64,000 bases of DNA, taken from assembly GCF_020497125.1 (NCBI RefSeq), contig NC_059075.1, positions 34,198,003 through 34,262,002 of the forward strand, given 5' to 3'. Positions within the stretch are counted from its first letter, which is position 1. Each line of letters opens with the position of its first letter. The stretch comes from Mauremys mutica. Its lineage: Eukaryota; Chordata; Testudines; Geoemydidae. Positions 33,470-44,714 of the stretch are shown here, in pieces. Below the pieces are notes generated by a model. It had not been told where the DNA came from and searched no databases. It was given only the letters and a program-made list of their open reading frames with translations. Both the position numbers and the translations under genes were made by a program.

Positions 33470-33585
33470 CTAGTGATTGGCTCGTATATAAGATGACAAC
33501 CTACCACTTCTGACAGTTACTCAGTCAGTGCTGTGCATCTAAAGGTTCTCCAACCTACCTGATCAGCCATGTGGGTGTCAATTTG
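33470..33585 (-). repeat. SINE-like copy, minus orientation
   Basis: CTAGTGATTGGCTCGTATAT ... GATGACAACCTACCACTTCTG ... ATCTAAAGGTTCTCCAACCT is matched, in reverse complement, by 34328-34455. The partner shows a tRNA-like A box. Confidence 0.5.
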
Positions 33586-33685
33586 ATGCCACATGATGGA
33601 ATTCCTTTGCTTTTTTAAAAAACCTAGGAAATTACAGTAAAAAAAAGTTAAAAGAACATTATTAAAATTGAAAAGTCAAGCATGA

Positions 33686-33790
33686 AGAAATTAGGAAATG
33701 CCAGCATAAAGATTGCCTGTGCAACCATAATTTGACCCCATTGTGTGTATGCATTATGATACAATCTTTAATTACATGATCACATACCCT
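33686..33790. repeat. Inverted copy partner of 34640-34732
   Basis: TTAGGAAATGCCAGCATAAA ... GATACAATCTTTAATTACAT is found in reverse complement at 34640-34732 with substitutions. Family unknown. Confidence 0.5.
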
Positions 33791-33924
33791 TCCCCCCCCG
33801 AACCCCTCCCTTATTTGGTACCCAGAACTGAAATTAAACTATTGCCTCAATTGTTGCAGTAGTTGGAAGGTTTGTAGTGAATAAAGCAAGAAGCTGCAGA
33901 AAGAGGAAAGGTTGGTTTAAGCAG

Positions 33925-34327
33925 TTGAATACCGCTCTAGAGAATTAAATTCTATCCCTGCCTCTGCCTCAGAGTTCCTAAGTGTTTCTGGACAAGTCAC
34001 TTAAACCAGATTTTTCACAGGCAGTCACTAATTCAATTTCTGGTGCCCAATTTAATACCTGGCATCTGATTTGCAGAAGTGCAACTGAAGTCAATAAGAG
34101 CTATGGTCTGAGCATATAAAGTTCTATAAAATACTAAAAACTCTGAAAAATCAGGACCCATAGTTATGAAATTGTGCGTCCAAAAGTAGCAGACACTTTT
34201 GACATTAATGTCCCTGTTCCTCAGACCTCCCTCAGTAAAATGTAAATAATACCACCTTACCTTACAGAGGTGTTGTGCAGATAAATTCACCAGCGTGTAC
34301 GAAGCACTCAGATTATATAGTGATGAT
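33925..34327. repeat. Interrupted MIR-like fragment
   Basis: CTGCCTCTGCCTCAGAGTTC and GGACAAGTCACTTAAACC on the left, then AGTAAAATGTAAATAATACC and GGTGTTGTGCAGATAAATTC on the right, are MIR core parts separated by about 200 bp of other DNA. Confidence 0.5.
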
Positions 34328-34455
34328 ACCCACATGGGTGATCAGCTAGGCTGGAGAACCTTAGATCCACAGCACTGACCTCTGCCACTTGAGCTATCAG
34401 AATAACTGACAGAGATTGTAGGTTGTCATCCTATGTGCGAGCCAGTCACTAGAGG
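34328..34455 (-). repeat. tRNA-headed SINE-like copy
   Basis: On the minus strand GATAGCTCAAGTGGCAGAGG resembles a tRNA A box and flank, followed by GATCTAAGGTTCTCCAGCC. It pairs with 33470-33585. Confidence 0.5.
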
Positions 34456-34639
34456 ACTATAAAAGTCAAGTTGAGAATTTAATAGTTCTGTATTCAGATC
34501 AGGATTTGTATGGTGTGCGCTAAATAGGGCATAGGGCTACCCATTGAACAGTGAGGAAAAATAAAACATTGAATGGTTGTTCATTCAGTGACGACTGCCC
34601 ATCCTCTGCACTGAATGAGGCAGGGTCCTGTGGAAAAAA

Positions 34640-34732
34640 TAGTATGTGATCATGTAATTAACAATTGTATCCATAATCCAAGGTTGCATGGGCAACCTTA
34701 ATTCTGGCATTTCCTAACCTGTGAGTGCTTAA
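34640..34732. repeat. Inverted copy partner of 33686-33790
   Basis: GTATGTGATCATGTAATTAA ... TCTGGCATTTCCTAA is the reverse complement of the earlier copy. The order of the four blocks on the plus strand is A, B, A', B', so this is not a simple hairpin. Confidence 0.5.
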
Positions 34733-35934
34733 CTTAGTAACTTAATGTTCTTTTAATGAAGCCTTTTGTATGTAATCAGATATACAGTGCCCATTAAGCA
34801 GTTTATATTTGTTTTGGCACCAGTCTCAGCGAATGCTGATAATATCTCTCAAGAGGTTTTATAATGTATGGGAATCAGGATACATTGTTCTCCCCAGCAA
34901 TTTATTCCCATTTGCACCTCCCAGTTGCTAATGTCATTTGATAGAAGAGCTTATCTATGGAGGAGGAGGTGTGATATATTGTACAGTAACATGGCCTCAT
35001 CATGCCATTGCTATGCATCCTTCAAATTAATTGCACAGTCTTCCATAACTGGCATTATTATTTTTGTGCTACCTGATCTCTCTGGTCCCCTGAAGAAGTA
35101 GATAATTTCACCAGTTGATTTTAATCTTGCAAAAAAAGTTCATCCACATTGCTCAAAAGGCTTTATATTGTGTAAAATTGACTGCACTGGATGCTGGGAA
35201 ATATATTTCTTTTCTTTAAATTTAGATCTTATAGAAACATACACACACAAAGATTTGTTATACATTTACTACCATTATTATTAGTAGTAGTTAATAAAGA
35301 GAAACCACAAAATTCAGATTCAGAGACCGAGGGGAGCTGGGTTTTGGTTCGATCTGGCCAAAGAATGCTTGTTGTGGCATCTTCTATTGCTCATGAGACA
35401 CTCTGTCTCCTATCCAGAAGAGGTTACTGATGTGAAATGCTCCCTGCTCATGTAGACACTTGAGCTGGCAGCAAGCCCAGGCTTTGCCAACCGGATGAAC
35501 TAAGGACAGCTCATGGGTACGATCCTTAATTCCCTGCACACACTTTGCTTTGTGGCCACTCTAAATGGCTGTAGTAGTTCAAAGGAAAGGAATTCATCTA
35601 GGCTAAAGATTACAGTAGTGGTGTAGACTGGTGGGGTCAAAAACAGTGCTGTGCCCCAAGCACAGGCTACTGTGAACAAGTCTCTGCCATGGTACAGATT
35701 CCCCAATGGCCTCGTCACCCCTTTTGTAAGTGTAAATGAATACTAAGTGTACCATATTCTAAGTATACTGGCTAGATTAATCTATATTTTTGCTGCATGG
35801 GCATAATTTTGAAATTAAAAATTATGCCCAGCCAGGAAAAAAACAATAACTAAAAACCAAACAAAAAAACCCACCCCAGGCCATTTATCAGGCAGGCTGT
35901 GATACCTTCAGCATCCCAAGCATCCTGTGCAAGT
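34733..35934. other. Non-coding, nothing recognised
   Basis: No repeat family or exon recognised. Confidence 0.4.
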
Positions 35935-36052
35935 CAGATTGTAAACTTTGTGGGGAAGAGTCTTGTTGTTATACATGTACATAGTGCCTAGCAAAGTGTG
36001 GTTCTGGATCCTGATTGGAGTCTCTAGGTGCTACCACAATATACATACTAAT
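35935..36052 (+). repeat. L3-like repeat tail
   Basis: AGATTGTAAACTTTGTGGGG, ACATAGTGCCTAGCAAAGTG and CTCTAGGTGCTACCACAATA match the copy at 31585-31715. Confidence 0.6.
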
Positions 36053-37322
36053 AAGTGCTACAGGTACCCTGGAGTGGTTACTAGAAGTGAGCCAGAATCA
36101 GAACAAAGCCAACCAGAGGACCATGTTAACACACATTTTCTGATCATGTTCCACTTTATTCCTCTGTTCCAGTGTCCTCTTTACAACACTGTGGCACAAC
36201 CACTTTTAGCCATCCACTTCCACAGGTTCCCTTGATCTCAAACCATCCTGCAACTCATACTGAGGCACCTGCTCTGTACTTTGGTGTCTCCGCTGAAATG
36301 GAACAGATCTGACTCATCCACCAAAACCAAAATCAGGTTTATTGATCCTTGTCTAGTATTTACAGATATTTTGAATAATTAGAAATAGCTGTTAAGTGCA
36401 CAGTCCTAAGCTATATAGGACTTCATTTCAAAGTGAGGTGTTAAAAGCCATTTTCCTTTACTATAGTAGGCAGTTGTGGAATATTTTGCAACTGTACTTA
36501 ACTACAACGAAACATCAAAAATTGCTTTACTCTACTGTATTTCTCAATAGCACTCTGTTTCACAAATGAAATTCAGGCATGAAAATGAAAATGTCTCCCA
36601 ATTTAGACTTCAGTTTAGCCAGTGTGAATGGAAACGCCATCCTAGTTTCCAGGGAGGTTTGAAGAGTGAGAAGTTGGCTGAGCTGCCCTCCCATGTGTTG
36701 AAAGTTATTACATAAGCAGGTCACAAAGCCTCACAGTTTCCCACAAATACCTATTAGATGAGTTTCTGAACTAATGACTCAGTTGGGCCATGGCTGACAC
36801 ATTCCTCATATCTGATGGACTAGAAGTCAGCCAGCTGACTTCTATAGTTTTTGAAACTGTCCATCTACCACATTGTGTATTGATCTTTATGCATTGTAAC
36901 GTGGTTTCCAGCATGGAAATGGAACATAAAACATTATTTCAATTTGCCCCAAGCTACATCAACCTTTTGGTTTGTTGTTACATTTCAAAGTACAGTATAT
37001 CAGTTATTTGATTATGATAAGTTACCAAGCATTTTCCCTCCCATTTCATTCCAGTTTTACCAGAGGTTGAGGATGAAAAACAGAGCAAAAATAATAAGAC
37101 AAAGGACTTATTGACTGCTTTACAGCATCAAAAGACTGTACAAACATTAACTTACCCTCACAACAGCGCTCTGAGGTAGATAAGTAAATGTAATGGGCTG
37201 GTTAGTGTGTATGTGATCCACTGCTTTCTACTGGATATAATCAGAACTACTCCACTGTGTCATAGGCCCTTTATCTGTTTACTATTAAGTATATAATACT
37301 TAGATAATACTAGATAATAATT
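36053..37322. other. Non-coding, nothing recognised
   Basis: No coding signal. A short L3-like stretch (ACAGCGCTCTGAGGTAGAT) sits near 37165. Confidence 0.4.
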
Positions 37323-37401
37323 AGTCCTGCCATGAGTGCAGGGGACTGGACTAGATGACCCCTTGAGATCTGTTCCAGTCCTATGAGTCTATGATTCTAT
37401 A
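37323..37401 (+). mobile_element. CR1 LINE 3' end, plus orientation
   Basis: ACTGGACTAGATGACCCCTT, TTCCAGTCCTATGAGTCTAT and the terminal ATGATTCTAT form the characteristic CR1 3' end with its short ATTCTATG tail. It is a strongly 5'-truncated copy. Confidence 0.82.
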
Positions 37402-39331
37402 TGTTGAGGAGGTGGTGCTCAGATGAAAATATTATTTATTATTTGTATTGCAATAGCACATACAAACCAGGAGCTGTGCAAAGACAAAACAACAAGGCAG
37501 TTCCTGCCCCACAGAACTTATAGTCTATGTAAATATCTGGATCTAAACTAAAGTTAGGCTGAGTTCAGAGTTTGGGTTTGAAGCCAGTCTTGGCTAGGAT
37601 TCAGGCTTGGATTCAACAGTACTCATGTAATTTCATATGCTTCTGCATTGGAACTAGAAAATTAGACTCTGTCTGCTTTTGGATTTGAGCTGGACTCAAA
37701 ACTATAGAGAGCAGTTCAAATCTGAGGATTCAAATCTGAACCCTACCTTGCCTGTTCCCGGAAACTGCATGGGGTTCAGAATGTCCGGTCCAATTTTGAC
37801 CCATCTCTAAGTATTGTTATCTTTATTGTGGGCTTGACGTGTGGTGTTGGTTCTGTAATTATGCCATCTGCAGTGCTGAGCCAAAGTCAAAGCTGTGAGA
37901 AGAATATGGACTCCTGGTAGCCAGGGTCCTGCAATCCAATGGGACCCGACTACAAGTGTTGAGTCCCGCTGGGGTGGGGAAAAAAACAGACCTTCTTGGG
38001 CTTGGATCAGGTTGGATCTCCTCCTCCTGTCTATGGGGTTTGCATGGTAGTGGTGGCAGCCTGCCCTACTCCTGCCAGTCACCACAACCTCATTGTGCCA
38101 TGTGTACTACAGAGTGAGTGTGTCAAGGAGTTACAGTGCCTAACAGTCTGCAGCACAGGCTGTGTAGCAAGGGTTGGTGGATGGCTGGGGCAGGGCATGC
38201 AACCACTGATGCATGCAGCCACTGCCGTGCTGACGCCATGGGAGCAGGAGGAGAGCTGATCCCATGAGCAGGAGGTGGTGGCAGAACTGAATTAGGTTTG
38301 GATGGGGGAGGGCCAGGTAGGAAATGACTTGACCCTATAGGATCTGGGTCCAATTTAGGCCAGAACAGACCTCTAGGGCTAGCTACAGAGCACACAGTAC
38401 AATGGGTCATTCCAAAGACAGCTCTGCTCCTGTCTAGGGGAGAAGCCAGTCTGCACTGCAGCATCAACAAGATTGCTCATTATCATTTTGTTTAAACTTG
38501 GCTATTTACTTACAAGAATCTAATTCACACCATTCATTTGGTAAATACCACAGCCTTCAGCTGAATAATGGCAAGTTGATGAGCCTGATTCAGTTAGACT
38601 CCACAATTAATTCATCCAAATGTCTGAGCAAAAGGGTATCATCAAACAATCAATTATCCACTGGCTTTTAATCTCGATTGTTATGTGTATGTTTTGATTG
38701 TTAGCATTTTAGAAGTTAAGGATCCTGCTCTAATGATCAGAAAATTATATCTGTGTTTATAGAGATCTAGGTATATTAAAAAAGACAAAATTCATGGCTG
38801 GTTCAAATAAATGTCATGGAATGGCAGATATAATGAAAATACTCCATTTGGTCTACCATTAAAATTTAATGATGTGTGTGTATGATAACTTTAAGTCAAA
38901 TGTGTTCAAGTGCTGACTATGGATTATCCAAAACAGCTGGATACAATACGCATGTTAATTCAGAGAGCACCCGGAATGCTCTCTGCTGGTGTGATTGTGA
39001 GTCAGTGGGAAAAGTGCCACTTACTGAATATCAAACATCACTTCCTGCAGATGGTTGGGTTTTCTTGATATGTCTCCACTGAAGTATTAATCTTTCCTGA
39101 ACCTGTTCAGCCTGTGAAATCTAATGGGAACACAAGGTGGGATGGCTCTCTTCACTTTATCTAGTGACTAGGTGTAAGATTTCATGTTCACCTGTTAGGA
39201 CTGCAGAGGAGCTTCCCCAGCACCATGACGGCTGTCTTGAATTTTTTGGGACATGTTGGAAGTAGACTTTGTACTGTGTGTATATAGCGTATGACCATAA
39301 ATATATCCACATGTTTTACTGTCTGCGGAGG
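37402..39331. other. Non-coding; MITE-like 37540-37808 and possible conserved element 38480-38720
   Basis: The stretch ending CAATTTTGACCCATCTCTAAG near 37808 looks like the end of a DNA-transposon relic. The part at about 38480-38720 is repeat-free and rich in TAAT-type words. No exon recognised. Confidence 0.35.
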
Positions 39332-40019
39332 TGTCATAGGTTTCACCCCCACTCTGAACTTTAGGGTACAGATGTGGGGACCTGCATGAGAACCCCTAAG
39401 CTTAATTACCAGCTTAGATCTGGTTGCTGCCACCATCCAAATCGTTTAATACAGTTGTTTATGAGTCATTTGGGAAACTGTCTTCCCCCCAAAAATCTCT
39501 CCCTCCCAAGTACTGTAACCCTTCCCTGGGTAACCTTGAGAGACTTCTCCACCAATTTCCTGGTGAACACCAATCCAAACCCCTTGGATCTTAACACAAG
39601 GAAAAAATCAATTAGGTTCTTAAAAAGAAGACTTTTAATTAAGGAAAAGGGGTAAAAGAATTTCCTCTGAGAGATTAGCATAGAAGCTACTCTCACAGAC
39701 AACAGATTTAAAACACAGAGGATGCTCCCCTGGGCAAAAACCTTAGTTTCACAAAAGAAAACCCAATTTGATTATCCTTCTAATGCAAAAAGACAAAGTC
39801 ACAAAAGGAAATAAACATAAGCTAATTCATTCCTTCTCTAATACTCACTACCCTGGGTGATTCCTTCATCTTTTTCACTTCAGCACAGAACTTAATGGAC
39901 AGACTGAACAAAGCTTCCCTCCTTCCTGGGTGAAACATTTTTTCCCCCCATTGGATTCTTTGGTCAGGTGTCAGCTAGGCTAGGTGAACTTCTTAACCCT
40001 TTACTGTCTGTTTATGACA
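39332..40019 (-). mobile_element. Solo LTR, minus orientation
   Basis: The plus strand begins TGTCATAGGTTTCACCCCC and ends CTGTTTATGACA; on the minus strand it starts TGTCATAAACAGACAG, like the LTR at 23155. The flanks GGAGG (39327-39331) and GAAGG (40020-40024) match in 4 of 5 positions. Shared blocks with 23155-23953 include AAGGGTTAA and CACCTGACCA. It is 688 bp with no interior. Confidence 0.8.
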
Positions 40020-41215
40020 GAAGGCTATATCCTGTGGTTTACTAGTGACCTAAATACAATTGTTTCTACAAAGAGACCAATAACATCCCCGGTGAAGGAA
40101 GGCAGAGATTTCTGCAATTCATAATGGCTGTTTGGTGGTAGGGGAATTGGGTGGGGTGTGGGTGGGTAATTGTGGAAAGGATCTTGCCTTTAAATCCTCC
40201 CATCCTCACTAGCCTCAGAGTGGCACCATTTTTTTAATGCTTGATTTATCTACAAAGCAAATACAGCTTTATTATACCAATTTTTGCAAGTCTGAGTTCA
40301 TGTCATTGTTTGGGCTGAAATCTTTGCCATCTCTCTTGTTCTGTTTACTCAGAATGAACATCAGGTACATGCTGTAATTCACGTTAGCCTTATCAGATGT
40401 GGTCCCTTGGTAACAATTGGGAATATCTTCATTATTAATAATAATATGAAGACAGCAATCTGCTTGTGGAAGCTGTGTCTGCATATTTTGTAGTTTGTCT
40501 AGTGTTATCTGTCCTCTGCTAATTAGAATTTAGTTGACAAAGGTATGAAGTGAAATGGGGAGGGGGAGAGGGGGATATTCATAGGACTATTGCAGGATTT
40601 CTGTGACTTCTTATCATTGGCAGCTCTTATTTTAACAGCTGCCTAACATTACCACAGAGGACCATCCTGAGAAGATCAGAAAAGCCTAACTCCCATCTTT
40701 CCTGAGTGGGACAGTGTATCTCAGCCTCTATAGGGTATATCATCCTGCTTCAGTATTTGTTAGCACAGCACGATCCTCTGCATATTATTCCTTTTCTGCC
40801 TACCCTGTTCCATTCTGTCATGACACCGAGTAGGCAGTGGTAAGCAATACCATCAAGTTGTCTGTGGGTCTGTACTACACTTTTCAACACAGAATATAGA
40901 ACAACCATGGAAATTTACATAAACTGATGTACTGTAATGTTTTGTGTAGATGGCACCTCCACTGGTGGATAGTACTATACCTTTATCTCAGTGTTCAGTT
41001 GTCTTGTATGTTATGTTGTTGTTGATCTGAACTGGGGGGGTTAGCATCAAATTCAGTCCTGCATCTATGTGCTGTGTTGGAGCTTTCAGTGTCCCAGTAA
41101 ATCTGTGGGATTCTATAAGTGAATATTGAAATATTCTGTGGAAGCAGGGAAAGAATTAACAAGGATTTGAAGGGATCTTAATGCATGTCAGTTAGTTAGC
41201 ATGAGTTAGGCTAAC
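40020..41215. other. Non-coding, nothing recognised
   Basis: No repeat family or exon recognised. Confidence 0.4.
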
Positions 41216-41866
41216 TGTGACCCTAATGACGTGAGATTTGTAGAAGCAAAGTTAGTGTAAGGCAGAGGAACGAACTGTGTAAAAAGTTATTACGACCTTG
41301 CATTGATAACCAAATATGCAGGCTTGCTTTTTCTAGTAGTAAGACAAATAAAATAGCAGAAAGGCTTATGTATAAACAAAATGCAATTGTTTCTCTTTAC
41401 TGTCTGTATTACTGCTAGTTATTGTCTGTAACAAAAGTATAAAGGCTTGCTGTAATTGTTTACCAATTGAGAGAGACCTGTCCGGGACTGGGGCGACCCT
41501 GTTTCCTAGGACACTCCCTCCCTCTATTGTAATTACTAGAGAAAGAATAAAGTATTTGATTTTGCTGCACCCAAACAGAAAGCGAGAACTGAGTTTTTCT
41601 CCGACAATTTGGGGGCTCATCCGGGATGGCAACGCCCACGGACCCACAGACGGCTACTACGGATCGTTCCCCTTCGAACCCCATGGCGCCACAATAGAGG
41701 TAAAAAACCTTTTAAAATCTCTATTGGGGTATTAAAAAAGGACTGTCTGTTTCCTAGGACACTCCCTCCCTCTATTGTAATTACTACAATTACTAAAAAA
41801 AAAATAAAGTATTTGATTTTGCTGCACCCAAACAAAAAGCAAAAACTGAGTTTTTCTCCGACAATT
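41216..41866 (+). mobile_element. Rearranged ERV fragment with tRNA-Pro primer site
   Basis: A probable LTR (41216-41606) has a TATA-like AGTATAAAGG near 41435, AATAAAG near 41548 and ends CTCCGACA. It is followed by a tRNA-Pro-type primer-binding site and a leader with a donor-like AGAGGTAAAA near 41697. A second copy of the R-U5 part (41747-41865) then follows directly, without any gag, pol or env. The second copy differs from the first by a 9-bp duplication and six substitutions, all G to A. It is a deleted, gammaretrovirus-like provirus in which the interior was lost. Confidence 0.75.
41610..41627 (+). promoter_or_regulatory. Primer-binding site matching tRNA-Pro
   Basis: TGGGGGCTCATCCGGGAT matches the tRNA-Pro primer site of gammaretroviruses with one difference. 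It lies three bases after the LTR end CCGACA. Confidence 0.85.
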
Positions 41867-43394
41867 CCAAATCAGAGAGATGCTGAGCACCTACCCTCCC
41901 ACAGGCCTCACGGGAGGTTCCCAGTGCTGAGCGCGCCTCAGAATCAGGCCTGTATCAGGACCCAGTATCATAGGAAAGCTGGAGATTTTTCTTTCAGTAT
42001 AATGAAGCTACATATACAGCAAAAAGTTCAGTCGGGGTGAACTGCAAAGGTTTCTTTTCCTGTCAAATCCCGATTGTCAGTCTAAATCTCTTGAGTAAAT
42101 TAATTGGCTTCAGAGGAGCTACACCAAGGAGGAATTTGGCTCCAGATGATCGGTGTTCCCCTGGCCACAGATAAGAACCTCACTGACACGTAAAGCAGTA
42201 TTCCCCTCACACTGCCTGCCAACAGACTGTGATTAAGGCTGTGCAAAACCTGAGGTAAGGCCTTAAGTTAGTCATGAACTTGAATCTTCTGAAGTCCTGA
42301 GGAACTTCTCTTGCCCTGTTTGTAAACCCAAGTGATAGGTTTCTATGCAACTCAGAGTTGGCCCTCAGCTAGCCTGGGATACCTTCACATTCCCATTCCA
42401 ACATCCTGCCTCCCAATCAATAGGCCTTGGTAACCCCTTAATTCACCTTTCGGGGGGACAGCCTGATCGACTGCAATCTTCTCTTCTAGACTCTAAAGTC
42501 CTCCGGGGGCAGCCGGGCAGCCTGCTCTCCCATCTTGCTGTCATGGGCAAGGGACATCTGACAAGTCCACTGTCCTCTTGTTCCCCACAATTCTGGAAAG
42601 ACATTTCAGAGGACACAAGGCTCCTGCAGCAGATGGGCAGGAAAGGGTCCTACTCCCGCTGCTTGGCGTCTTGGCTTAGAAACAGCGAAGACTGCATGGT
42701 GGTGTAGCTAGGGGGACCCTTCTACTGATTTAAGATCACAAAGAACTCTGAAGAATATGTTTATTTTTTAATTTAAAAACTTTTTCATTCACCTTTTAAA
42801 CAAAGACAGCTTATCACATGCTGTGGGACAAGAATCTGAGGGCGCTGATTCTGCACCATTGCTGTTCTCAGTGTGTCGCCCAGTCCTTGCCACTATGTGT
42901 GTAGGCTCTTCTCCCCATCTATGCTTCCTGTGATACTCCCTTGCTTCAGATAGCTTTCTGCCTATGGCTGGGTCTCACATGATTGCTTTCCAGTCATAAA
43001 ACAAAACCTGCACTGGAGGAGTGGATCAAATATGGGGGTTGAGTGGCTGGATCACAAGCCAGGATGCTATTTTATAGGCATTGGCCACACTAGCCAAGAA
43101 TTAACACAATCTAAATAGTGTGATTTTAAAGTCTGATTTTTTTCATGTACCAGCCAAGCTACAAAACATTGCCATGCTGGGACCCCGACTTTTCAGTGGT
43201 GCATAGTATTATTTTCTATCCATGGTGGATCATCACAAAATAGAGCTTAAAATGACAACTGGTCCTTCAGCCTGGGCCTTCTCTAGCCATTTAATAGGCA
43301 GATGCTTCCACCAAATCAAGTATCTGAGACTAGTCCACTTCTGGCCAGAGAAATATTACTATTATTATCTACCATTTTATTTATTTGTGTTACA
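41867..43394. other. Non-coding, nothing recognised
   Basis: No repeat family or exon recognised. Confidence 0.4.
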
Positions 43395-43825
43395 GTAGGA
43401 ACATAGGAATTGGCCTACTGGTGTAGTCCCATATCCTGTCTCTGACAGTGACCAACATCAGATGCCTCAGAATAAGAACCCTGTAATACACAAATGTGGG
43501 ATAATCTTTGCCCTCACATAGGTCTCATTCTGATACTAATAGTTACAGACTAGTTTAAGCCCTGAAGTACAAGATTAAATATCCTCAAATTTTGTTGTCC
43601 TTAATTATGATAACCATAGCAATATCCAATCCCTTTTTGAATCTTGTTAAGTTTCTTGGCCTCAACAGCTTCAAGCGGCAGTGAGTTCCACAGTTTAATC
43701 ACATATTTTGTGAAAAAATTCCTTTTATCCATTTTGAATCCACCAACCCTTTTATTGTCATTGACTGTTCCCTTGTTTTTGTCGTACACACAGAGAGAAC
43801 AGAAGTAGTGGCTCCCTGTCATAGA
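43395..43825 (-). mobile_element. CR1 LINE 3' part with ORF2 C-terminus
   Basis: A minus-strand open frame (43601-43822) still reads KRNFFTKYVIKLWNSLPLEA, which matches the conserved C-terminal end of CR1 ORF2 (an FFT-x-RVV-x-x-WN-x-LP-type block). The minus-strand 3' UTR continues to about 43395. ORF2 encodes the endonuclease and reverse transcriptase; only the last part is present and no activity is possible. Confidence 0.78.
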
Positions 43826-43832
43826 TCATTGT

Positions 43833-43905
43833 GGTAAGCACTGCACAAACACAGAACAAAAAGACAGTCCTTGCCCCAAGGAGCTTACCATCCAAGTATA
43901 AGATA
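43833..43905. repeat. L3-like fragment
   Basis: GCACTGCACAAACACAGAAC and GACAGTCCTTGCCCCAAGGA are typical of an old amniote repeat. Confidence 0.55.
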
Positions 43906-44640
43906 AGAATTATTCCTTTTGTTTCTTACTCTCTTTTTTATTGTTTTTCAAGGGAGTTTAATGCTGTTGAGATGTGCTGGATTGATGGAAGTATTTATCC
44001 ACACAACGGAGGGAGCAATCTTGCCTCACATCACCAGCCCATCCTCTCTGTCTGGAGAAACTTGCCATGTCCAATGGGTGAGAGAGCAGATCCTCAAAGG
44101 TATTTGGGCACCAAACTTCCACTGATTTCAATGGGTGTTATGCAGTGTCCATTGTTTACTTAACTCTGTACCCCTAAGAAAAAGCATTTGGGAGACACTG
44201 AGCTATAACAAGGGATCCACGTCCCAAAGCTGAAATATAGTCAGGGATGTATGGTTTAGAGGCAAACGGTGTGCTAGTGTAAATGTGATGCATTGATGAA
44301 AAGGTGTATTTTGGACAACAAGCAACAAGTCAGGGAAACAAACAAAAAATCCCAACAAAAGAAGTACATTCGTGCTGCTGACTCGCTTTACAAGGCCATT
44401 CCAATCATTGGCTCAGAGCTGCTCAAGAAAACGATATCTCTTTAGGTTCTCAACAGGGAATGGAAACAGTTGTTTGGATTTTGTTTCTGGTAAAATTTCT
44501 GAATGCTTGAGCCACCCAGTGGGGTGATCTCTGACGCGAATGTTTATCATTCCCCCTCCATTTCCAACAAAATCACTGCAGCACTTTTCAAGCTAAAAGG
44601 GTGGGTTTCCTTTGCTATTAGACCAAATACACAGACTTTA

Positions 44641-44714
44641 GGGCCCAATCCTGAACCCATGAAGTCAGTGGGATGTTGCCACTGACTTCATGGGTTCAGG
44701 AGTGGGGCCTGATT
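44641..44714. mobile_element. Palindromic MITE
   Basis: GGGCCCAATCCTGAACCCAT pairs with ATGGGTTCAGGAGTGGGGCC, and the inner GAAGTCAGTGG pairs with CCACTGACTTC. It is a nearly perfect hairpin of 74 bp. Confidence 0.75.
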
